A DNA stretch of 64,000 bases from Dryococelus australis (taxonomy: Eukaryota > Arthropoda > Insecta > Phasmatodea > Phasmatidae): contig CM057009.1 in assembly GCA_029891345.1 (NCBI GenBank), forward strand, positions 86,165,916 to 86,229,915. Direction: 5' to 3'. Within the stretch, counting starts at the first letter, position 1. Every line of letters starts with the position of its first letter. A program made the translations under genes and the position numbers. Positions 11,634-20,105 of this stretch are shown here, piece after piece. The notes beneath the pieces are model-generated. The model made no database searches and was not told where the DNA came from. It saw nothing but the letters and a program-made list of their open reading frames with translations.

Positions 11634-13195
11634 TAAACTCCCAAATAACCGCATTAATCAGGGCCAGAGAAAACATGAATAAGCGAATTTGTATTAAAAA
11701 AAACCTGGATAATCAAATTTACTCATATTTACTGTTAATGGAACAGTGATATTGGCTCCGAAAATTGTGATAAAAAATAGTTTCTGTTATACTTTTCAAG
11801 TCACACACAAATCACCCTCTGTATGTGCAGGATTTAAAGTGGATGCTACTTTAACTGACATTTATGTTGCACGGAGTGCACTTAATTCACGCCGCATCGA
11901 GTATACATAGCCTTTTGCTGGCGCCAGGCGAGCGCGTTAGGCAGGCGACCCGGAGAAATAGATAAGTGGTCCGTAGTTGTGTGTGCATCGCATTCTCAAT
12001 GTGTGTCACTCAGATCCGTCCTTTAGATGGCAGAGTTAATTGACAGTTTAGAATGTGATGCAATAAAGACTAAACTATAATGGGACTTAAAATTAGGCAA
12101 CCTGGCATTTAAACAATAGGTACAGTACAATCCCCATTTAAAAAACATTTCAAATACAAAAGCTTATTAAAATTTTACTGACTTACAAACACACAAAAGT
12201 TTAAAATCTCTGAAATGGTTTTTTTTTTGCTAACATTTAAACACTTAATATGAAAAAAAAGGAAAAAAAGGTAAACCGTGCCTTTCTTGAAAAAGGCTTC
12301 AATTTTCTTGTGTTTGGCACAGGAATAGATGTTTTTGTTTGTAACACACCATGCTCAAATTGTTTTATTATTTCTAACTTTTCTGCAGTAATTTAAACTG
12401 TACTTTTGTGCTTAATGAAGTTGCAGAACAAGTGAACAATGACCCAGGTCGGCAATTGATAAACTGGAAAGATGGATTTCTTCCCAGCGGCGGGGGATAA
12501 CTGAATTCGTGTCCGAAAAAAAATGGCGAATTCGTTATTTTGTAATTTTTCATTTCGGAAGTTTCACTTCAGGAGTTGTCGACAGTCACTTGCTTAGCAC
12601 TCATGGTGACACATTTTTACAGTAACAGTGAAAAATATTTCTACAATCATCACTGGAATGCTGCACATATGCTAATAAGTAAGAAAATAATAAATTATGC
12701 GATCACGACTTCAAAAACATTGGTTGCAAAATATATAAACAATGTAAAACAGTTACCTGCTTTTTAAAAAATGCCTAGTGTATTTTATGAATATTACTTG
12801 TTTAATAAAACATTTGCGCATGTGTTCATTTTGTGTTTTTGCTAACATCTGCTGCTAAACAGAAAATACCAAATACTAAAATTATTAAAGATGTCACAAT
12901 TTTTGTATACAAAATCAGGTCATGTGAAAATTTTGTCAACAAAATCTGCCATTTCGGACACAGCCTGAGATGAGTCAGAGTCTGATGCACTTCAGTGGAC
13001 AGAAATGGATACCTCACGCAGGTGTCTGTAACAGGTTGACAGTTTAAAGAGATAAGCATCAGCTCACGTGGCACAGTGATAGATGTAACTTACCGCTGCT
13101 TGTTAAACAACACTTTTTTACAGCATCGCCTGACCGTTGCACGGATAAGCCAAAAACCGGTTAAGTGAAGCACGATTAAGCAGGAATGTACTGTA
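11634..13195. mobile_element. Non-autonomous pogo/Tigger-like insertion
   Basis: The left end (AACTCCCAAATAACCGCATT, from 11636) and the inverted right end (CAGTACATTCCTGCTTAATC, 13193 leftward) both resemble degenerate CAGT...CC..TTATCC-type termini of Tigger/pogo elements (family knowledge). A TA dinucleotide flanks each side, as expected for the target duplication. Polymerase coding sequence is readable right up to and directly after these points. No transposase was recognised inside; the longest ORFs look like chance. The internal sequence is AT-rich with a somewhat GC-richer patch near 11870-12030. Confidence 0.5.
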
Positions 13196-16100
13196 ACTAT
13201 AAATAAGTATAATCCATTAAATGGAGCACCATATATAGAATTACCAGAAGTGATTAAGAATAAAAAAGCATGTATTAATGTGAAAAATGAAGATCAGAAA
13301 TGTTTTCTTTGGGCAATAAGATCAGCATTGTTTCCAGCAGACAAAAATTCGGATAGAGTAACTAAATATAAAAATGAGGGGCTTAATATCGATGAAGTAA
13401 TAGATAAATATTAATATTGCATTAAAATTGATACTATACCAAAAATAGAAAATCAAATTGTTACCTGTATAAATCTATATTCTATTGAAGGTAAGAAGTC
13501 TATGGTGTGTCCATTAAAACTTATAAAACACAAAAAGGATAAACATATAAATTTAATTTATTTCAAGAATGATGCAAACTCACATTACTGTTGGATAAAA
13601 GATTTATCTCTTTCTGCACAAAAAAATAATAAGCAACATAAAACTTATATATATATTGTGTCTTCAATTTTTCACATCTCAAGAAAAATTAAATAAACAT
13701 ACAGAAGACTGTTCTAAAAATGAATCGGCAAGAATAATTATACCCCAGGGTGACAGAGGTGTATCATGGTTTTAAAAATGGGGTCATAGAATGAAAGTTC
13801 CTTTTGCAATATATATCTAGATTTTGCATCAATACTAAAGAAAATATCGAACACTAAACCTAACTCAAGAGAAATAAAATTTAAATTAGTCCAAAAATAT
13901 TCTTTTTTAACAGAAGAAGAAATTGATAATGATTTTTATAGAGAAGTGGTTAAAGAGAGATATAATCTTACTAATGATCAAATAAATAACATTGATTTAA
14001 AGTTAAAGCTTCAGGTTTTTGTTATTATATTGTGTGTAAATATGGTGATTATAAAGAGTCTGTAGTATGTTTATACAACATATGAAAAGAGAATTAGAAG
14101 GAATTGGGGAAATATATTCACAAATTTAGCCAATGGATCCACTAACAAAATAAGAAAATGTGACTTATAATAAATCTAAAAAATTGTACTAGTTGTGGGC
14201 ATGAATATGGAGAAAATAATAAAAAAGTAAGTCACTATGATCATTTAACCGGAAAATACATCAGCCCAGTATGCAATGGGTGCAACCTAGATTTAAAATT
14301 ACTCAAATTTGTACCAATTAATTTTCATAATTAAGCTGATATGATGCTCATTTCTTAATTAAAGAGCTAGGATATGATAATAAAGATACAGATTTAATTG
14401 CAAATAATGAATAAAAGTTTATTACTTTTGGTAAAAAAAAAAACAGAAAGTTTAAAAATGATATTTATAGACACCCTTAAATTTATGGCTAGTAGTTTAG
14501 ATAAATTATAATCTAATTTAACTAAAGATCAAGTGAAACATTCACAAAAATTTTTTCCAAAATATCAAGTAGATTTAGTTATCAGAAAGGGTGTTTATCA
14601 ATATGATTATATGGACAGTTGGGGTAAGTTAAAAGAAACTGAATTTCCTCTAAAGAGTGAATTTTACAATAGATTAAATGTATCTGATAAAACTGATGGT
14701 GATTATAAACATGCAAAAGTGTATGGGATCAATTTAATATTAAAAATCTTGATGAATAACATGATTTATATTTAAAAAGTGCTGTATTGTTATTAGCAGA
14801 TGTATTTGAAAACTTTAGAAATACATGTATAAATCCATATGATTTAGATCTAGTGTGGTATTTTACAGCGCCAGGTTTATTATGGAGTGCAGTGTTAAAA
14901 ATAACTAAATAACCTTTATTCGCTTTAAAAGATTATGATATGATTTTAATGATAGAAAATGGGATTAGAGGAGGAGTATCACAATGTTCTAAACAATATG
15001 TAAAAGCTAATAATAAATATTAGAAGACTTTAATTCAAAACTAGTGTCTAATTGTTTAGCATATTTCGATGCAAATAATTTATATGGATGAGCAATGTCG
15101 CAGTATTTACCATATGGTGGTTTTGAATTGGTTGATTATCCCAAATTTAAATTAGATTTGTAGTTATGTATTATATCTTAAGGATGATTTAGATCATGGT
15201 TATACATTAGAAGTAGATTTAGAGCATCTACAAGAACTACATAATTCACATAAAGATGTACCATTTTGTGCTCAAAATAAGTTAATTCCAAAAACATATC
15301 AATATAAATTATTAACAACTTTACATAATAAACAAAAGTATGTAATACACTATCATAATTTGAAACAATGTCTAAGTAATGGCATAAAACTTACTAAAAT
15401 ACATAGAATATTGAAGTTTAACCAGTCTGATTGGTCGAGGACGTATATAGATTTAAATAAAGCGATGAGAACTAAAGCTACAAATGACTTTGATAAAGAT
15501 TTTTATAAACTGATTAATAATTCTGTGTTTGGTAAAACAATGGAAAATATAAGAAACAGAGTTGATATAAAACTAATATCAGATGCAGAAAAATGTGAAA
15601 AATTAGTAGCAAAACCAAATTTCAAAAGAAGTATTATATGTAATGAGAATCTTGCAGCTATACATATGAATACATCAAAAGTAATATTTTATAAGTCTAT
15701 TTCTGTGCGTATGTTAATTTTAGACAAATCAAAAGTATTGAAGTACAATTTCCAGTATAAAGTGATGAAACCGAAATATGGAGATAAAATTGAATTGTGT
15801 TGTCAGGATACCGATTCATATATTTATAACATAAAAACAGAAGACTTTTATCAGGATATGAAGACAATGTTAGATAAATTTGATACAAGCAATTATCCAA
15901 ATAACAATATACATAACATTCCACAAATAAATAAGAAATTTTTAGGTAAAATGAAAGACTAATATAATGGCAAAATAATGTAAGAGTTTGTGGGTTTAAG
16001 AGCAAAAATGTTTGCATACAGAGTTGATGAAAAGAAAATAAATGTGCAAAAGGTGTGTAAAAATGTGTAGTTAAGAATAGAATTACATTTGACAATTATA

Positions 16101-16265
16101 AGAAATGTTTGTTTGATGAAAAAATACAATACAGAAAAATGAATTTAATAAGGAGTAAAAAACATGAAATATATACAGTTGAAGTTAATACAATAGCATT
16201 AAGCCATTGTGATGACAAAATAAATACATTAGAAAATAAAATAGATACTTTACCATACGCATATA
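13196..16265 (+). pseudogene. Family-B (protein-primed type) DNA polymerase, broken
   Basis: This is the main body of a virus-like DNA polymerase. In order: KYNPLNGAPYIELPE (13205-13249), a conserved pre-exonuclease block; YLDFASILKK (about 13814-13843), the Exo I region; a zinc-binding insert with CTSCGHEY, HYDH and CNGC (about 14187-14284); LAYFDANNLYG (about 15057-15089), palm motif A; KLINNSVFGKTMEN (about 15508-15549), motif B; and CCQDTDSYIY (about 15799-15828), motif C with the catalytic DTD. The C-terminal basic region reads to about 16262. Stops and frameshifts separate these blocks, but 15360-15962 remains open for 200 codons. The Exo I motif shows DFA where DFE is expected. It faces the - strand capsid-like gene tail to tail. 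Confidence 0.8.
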
Positions 16266-16398
16266 AAAACATATTTTATTTGAGGTAAAAAGATAATTTA
16301 CCATGAGGATATCAGAACATATAATTTTATTTGAGGTGAAAAGGTAATTTACCATATAGATATCAAAACATATAATTTTTATTTTGGGTAAAATATAT
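16262..16398. terminator. 51 bp repeats with GGTAAA...TTTACC hairpins between convergent genes
   Basis: About two and a half copies of a 51 bp unit; TGAGGTAAAAAGATAATTTA and TGAGGTGAAAAGGTAATTTA begin at 16281 and 16332. Each unit contains GGTAAA/GGTGAA and TTTACC as inverted halves. It lies exactly between the 3' ends of the polymerase (+) and capsid-like (-) genes, so a role in 3'-end formation is a reasonable inference. Confidence 0.5.
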
Positions 16399-16420
16399 TT
16401 TCTAATAAAATAGTAATATT

Positions 16421-17140
16421 TTAAACATCTTTAATTTCTAAAATAATTTCAATATTAGCACTATCAAAATCAATTAGTTTACCATTTTCATCTCTAATTT
16501 CTAAAACAATATAATTTAACTACTCATTATTAATTGTGTAAAAATTGAATATGGTGACTCATGAACAATAGAATCTCTAAATTCAAACATGGTTTTTGAT
16601 GGAAAACTAGGTATTATATTTGTTTCTAAAGATTAGATTCGTCATATTTTGTGAACATACCATATGCCAAATTACAGTGAACATTTATGTTTTTAAATGG
16701 GCCAAAATTAGGTAATTTAGTACCTACCACAATTTTTTCTTTTTCAATAGTCATATTTATTTCAAAGCCAAGAATATTAGATTATCGATCATCAAATTTA
16801 ATATCAAACTTAGATTTAATTGATATTTAGTTATTCACATTGTTTGTTGTTAATTCAATTTTATTGGTTGAAAATGGTTCAAATGAATTTATACTTTATT
16901 TTCATGATTCAATAATTTATTGACCTCTAGGAGTAGTTATAACTTCATTTTTATCAACAACAGCACTCAATTTTTCAATTGTAATTCGAAGTATTGTTTT
17001 CTATATTAGGTGATACAAATTTCGCATGAAAACTAATCAATGCAATAGATTTATTTTGATGGATTATAAGTGAAGTTTCTTCTTTAGTACAGAACTGTTG
17101 CCTTATTCTCCATCTATTACTCAAAAAATTATCTTTTTAA
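16421..17140 (-). pseudogene. Capsid-associated (penton-like) protein, broken
   Basis: On the - strand the reading enters with NRWRIRQQFCTKEETSL (about 17118-17068) and ends with EIRDENGKLIDFDSANIEII, followed by LEIKDV and a TAA at 16423-16421. The closing pattern (D-x-N-G-x-L-I-D-F-x-x-x-x-I-x-I-x-L-x-I) resembles the C-terminus I associate with minor capsid/penton-type proteins of Polinton-like elements. That is family recollection, not a computed match. A middle stretch, MTIEKEKIVVGTKLPNFGPF (near 16756), is well preserved. Stops and at least two frame changes break the gene. It is tail-to-tail with the polymerase and head-to-head with the ATPase, a layout typical of compact DNA viruses. 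Confidence 0.45.
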
Positions 17141-17149
17141 ATGAATAAA

Positions 17150-17778
17150 GATGGTTGGGGTGTTAATGCTAATTTCTGAATGAGATGCTAAAAAATAGAA
17201 TGGTGAATTATTGCCTGACAATATAAGATCATTTATAGTAGGTCTGAGTAATTGCGGAAAAACCAATTGATGATAAATTGTATGTTTGTTCAAAGTGTTT
17301 AAATCAACCAAAATATATTCAGTTACAGAATGATTTTGATGCCATATCCAACAAGTTTAATGAAAAATGACATTTTTATAATAACAATGATGAAATAATT
17401 ATTTTATATCCATGTGAAAATAATTCTCTAGTTATATTTGACAATGTTATTTTAGACAACGAGGGCGTTATTTGTTAATATTTTACTATGGGAAGACACA
17501 ACAATATTGATGTATTTTATTCAGCTCAAACTTATTTGAAAGTTCCAAAGCAATTTGTGAGAGATAACACGAATTTTCTGTTTATATTTAGACAAGATTA
17601 TACCAACCTGAAGCATATTTATAATGATTTTGTTGGTGGAGATGTGACTTATGAGAAATTTAAAGAGATTTGTGCAAACTGTTGGAATGAAGAATATGGT
17701 TTTTTTATAACATTAGATCTGAGTAAAAAAATAAAAGAAGGAAAGCACAGAGACAAAATCAAAGATTTTATAATGTAA
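17150..17778 (+). pseudogene. FtsK/HerA-type genome-packaging ATPase, broken
   Basis: This is the ATPase that would drive viral DNA into the capsid. A Walker A motif reads RSFIVGLSNCGKTN (about 17227-17268) and is followed directly by stops. LNQPKY (about 17298-17315) follows in another frame. A Walker B-like stretch reads LVIFDNVILDN (about 17431-17463). The C-terminal part is open from 17488 (MGRHNNIDVFYSAQTYLKVP) to 17778; this Met lies inside the domain and is not the true start. The GRHNNID and FYSAQTY words match the region after Walker B in A32-like viral ATPases of Polinton-type elements (family knowledge). The order Walker A, Walker B, GRH...QTY fits well. Confidence 0.75.
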
Positions 17779-17966
17779 CTGTCTCTTGTGAACTATACAC
17801 GAGTTTTCCTTGTGTCTTTTTCCCGCAACTGCCACACTATCTACTAGAAACAGGAAGAAGGTTATGGAAACTGTGCCGTTATCTACTTGTGGTGCGGACA
17901 ACACTCCACGAGTCGCCACAAGATGCTTTATAGTGATCTCCTTACGCATCTTGCCACATTATCCCT

Positions 17967-18024
17967 GTGTTAGGATGCTCGTCTTCCAACTCGAGATTCG
18001 GGGTTCAGAACCCGAGTCGGGAGG
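17967..18024 (+). pseudogene. tRNA-Gly(TCC)-like sequence, probably SINE or tRNA pseudogene
   Basis: TTAGGATGCTCGTCTTCCAA gives a D-side/anticodon arm with loop CTTCCAA (anticodon TCC), and GGGGTTCAGAACCC forms a T arm that fits the pol III B box GGTTCRANNCC. The anticodon stem is imperfect and no matching 5' acceptor strand is obvious, so a functional tRNA is unlikely. A tRNA-derived SINE fragment inserted beside the packaging ATPase is the simplest reading. Confidence 0.6.
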
Positions 18025-18155
18025 ATAATTTTTTGTGAAGGCACCAGCACTATTACATCATCAACCAAGTCGTTCAACATTTGAGCTAAAAAACTTTAAT
18101 TGCTCTTGATCATACAGCAATGTATTAGTATTGATGCAAATTAAATTGTACTCTC

Positions 18156-18250
18156 AAACCCCAGCTAAATACTCTCTATGCTACACTTGTAATATAACAG
18201 ATGTATAGCTGGGGTTTCTCATATGGTGTAATGTGCCTGCACCATATGAG
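18156..18250. repeat. Two adjacent perfect inverted repeats
   Basis: AAACCCCAGCTA (18156-18167) pairs with TAGCTGGGGTTT (18206-18217), and directly adjoining it CTCATATGGTG (18218-18228) pairs with CACCATATGAG (18240-18250). The two hairpins abut without a spacer. Function unknown; the location is within the virus-like element. Confidence 0.8.
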
Positions 18251-18670
18251 AGGGATTAGAAGAAATAAAAAATAATAAAAAACCCTTACCTCTGCAAAAA
18301 AAATAGGCCGGCCGAGTGGAGAGGTGATGGGTTTCTCCAATGGAGTTTTGCAGGTGTTAAAATAAGGCCAGAAAAATAAAGAATTGTGCACTGGTACAAT
18401 AGAAATATCCGAAAAGCCAATAAAAAAGGTTACTGGCACAGTAGAAATATCTGTAAACCTTTTGTAATTTTTAAGAATGATAATTCAAGGGAAACTTACA
18501 AAAGATCTGTTTTTATTAATCCAAGAGTTATGACGAACATTGAAAAATTAAATGTCGCATTTGAAATGACTAGCCTTCTTACAACCTGTTAAAGATGTCG
18601 GAGTGGCCAATTTGGTAGTCAGTAAGCCAGAATTTCCCTTTTTCCCCTCGGAATGTGCCTTTTTTCCTTT

Positions 18671-18770
18671 GAAAATAGAGAGAAAGAGGAAGAGAGAGAG
18701 AGAACAAGAGGAAGAGAGGAAGATGGAGAGAAAGAGAGAGAAAGCGAGGGAACAAGAGGAAGAGAGAATG
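18671..18770. repeat. GA-rich simple sequence
   Basis: About 100 bp of AGAG/GAAG purine-rich sequence on the + strand. The opposite-strand ORF across it (Ser/Leu-rich) is an artefact of composition. Confidence 0.85.
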
Positions 18771-18899
18771 ACCTTTTGAAATTTTTTAAAATAAAAAGCT
18801 CACAATAGGTGAAATGTGTGTTGAACGAAAGTTGAATGAACATTGAACGCGTTTTATGTACATTAAACGATGTTACATTTGAAATGATTAGCCTTCTTA

Positions 18900-19354
18900 C
18901 AACTTGTTGAAAAATTTTGCTTTTATAAAAATGTATTTAAGAGTTCTCCAAAATTAAATTCTTGTATTTTTATTAATCTTTCTTTCTCTTGCAACATTAA
19001 ATTAATTTAATATTTCTTTCGAATACTTTTGCTTCCATTAATGTACTAATATTCTCGAATTTTATAATCCTTTGGAATTTGTTATTTCCAAATCTTTCTT
19101 GTTTTCTATATCTGGAAATGGTTTCTCTAATTTAGTTTATATTTTTTTATTAATTGTTTTAATACTTATCTTCAGTAATTATAATATTTTTGTATATTTA
19201 ACATCTTTGCTAAATTTCGAAGTTGTTTAATATTTAGAGAGTCAATATCGGAATCTTTTGGATATAATAATTTCTTGGATTCTGGGTGATTATTTTGTAC
19301 ATTATCTATGCACTCCATTGAAACATGTTTTCTTATGTAAAAATAACATTTCAT
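18900..19354 (-). pseudogene. SAP-like ORF of the virus-like element
   Basis: An ORF from 19354 reads MKCYFYIRKHVSMECIDN and later IDSLNIKQLRNLAKMLNIQ before a stop near 19172; readable pieces continue in the same direction to about 18900 with interruptions. The pattern of a short helix, L..L...L.I, then a Lys-rich second helix resembles SAP-type DNA-binding motifs, a loose match by eye. AT-rich codon use matches the neighbouring virus-like genes. I do not recognise the protein as a whole. Confidence 0.35.
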
Positions 19355-19408
19355 TGTTTCAAATAGTCAGGGTTCTAAAGATTTAGAACCCTGGAGTGTA
19401 AGACAATA

Positions 19409-19690
19409 TGCTTAAAACAGGAATAATTATAAGCAAAATGAAAGATATTGTTAATGATTTAGGAAATTTAACCATTTAAGCAAAATATTTCATTTTATAG
19501 AAAAATCTAAGAAAAATTCGAAAAAGTTGAATTTTTGTGGGGATACAGAAAACAGGAATACTTGAGAATATACAAAATATTGCTATATATGTTAATGAAT
19601 TTGGTTTATATGAATTTTTCATTTCCTTATTAAAAAAAGAATAAGTAGAAAAATATGTATTTCTACTTGCTAATTTCACTTGTGCATAAT
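19409..19690 (+). pseudogene. BRO-N/KilA-N-like fragment, first copy
   Basis: The reading includes KTGILENIQNIAIYVNEFGL, then YEFFISLLKKE (about 19550-19642), resembling the (I/V)NE(S/F)GLY...L core of BRO-N domains found in large DNA viruses and their relatives (family knowledge). Stops lie on both sides. A second, longer BRO-N-like segment follows at 19704. Confidence 0.4.
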
Positions 19691-19703
19691 TTCACATATA
19701 AAA

Positions 19704-20105
19704 ATGGAGTCAGTTCTAGACATAAATAATAACAAACTTATTTACTATGGTAAACAAGTTTTTGTGATTTTTGGTTTTGTGGAAATCAAATAGCCAAAAT
19801 TTTAGTGTATGAAAGACCTTGGAAAGCTATTAATGATCATACTAAAGAAAACTACAATATATTTTATAAGAATTTAGTTAGCACTAAAATGGTGCTATCT
19901 CAAAAGCACACCCAAACACAATATTTACTAACAATTATGCTATATATCAACTAGTAATGAAATAAAAATTGCCAAATCTTTAGATTTTTAAAATTGGGTT
20001 TACGAAAAATTATTACCATAAATTAGCAAACATGCTGAATATAAGATTCAGAAAAATATAATGCATTTATACAAATCTATAGAAATTTATAGAAATCTTC
20101 CTGAG
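19704..20105 (+). pseudogene. BRO-N-like protein, truncated by a CR1 insertion
   Basis: From an ATG at 19704 the reading starts MESVLDINNNKLIYYGKQVF, shifts frame, and continues with YERPWKAINDHTKENYNIFY (about 19808-19867), NYAIYQLVMK (about 19931-19960) and NWVYEKLLP (near 19992-20018). Order and spacing match the BRO-N domain, where a Trp-containing segment, an (E/N)xGLYxLxxxSKL core and a WVxxExLPxIR end recur (family knowledge). BRO-N proteins are DNA-binding and common in baculoviruses and other large DNA viruses. Several stops interrupt it and the CR1 copy begins at about 20091. Confidence 0.55.

Larger units (their letters stand above)
9100..20105. mobile_element. Decayed Polinton/adintovirus-like DNA element
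   Basis: A contiguous cluster of virus-like genes: zinc-ribbon protein, family-B DNA polymerase with the protein-primed layout, capsid-like protein, FtsK/HerA-type ATPase, SAP-like ORF and BRO-N-like fragments. Polymerase plus packaging ATPase plus capsid-type gene is the combination found in Polintons/Mavericks and adintoviruses (family knowledge). No retroviral-type integrase, maturation protease or major capsid was recognised, and no terminal inverted repeats were found, so the ends are approximate. Every gene carries frameshifts or stops. Later insertions are a Tigger-like element (11.63-13.20 kb), a tRNA-derived sequence (17.97-18.02 kb) and a CR1 copy at the right edge. Confidence 0.6.

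Noticed and set aside
15697..16095. 132-codon - strand ORF
   Set aside because: Antisense to polymerase motif C and C-terminal region; Leu/Tyr/Cys-rich translation typical of AT-rich shadows.
17129..17311. 60-codon - strand ORF across the ATPase start
   Set aside because: The opposite strand carries a Walker A motif with proper context; this ORF is its shadow.
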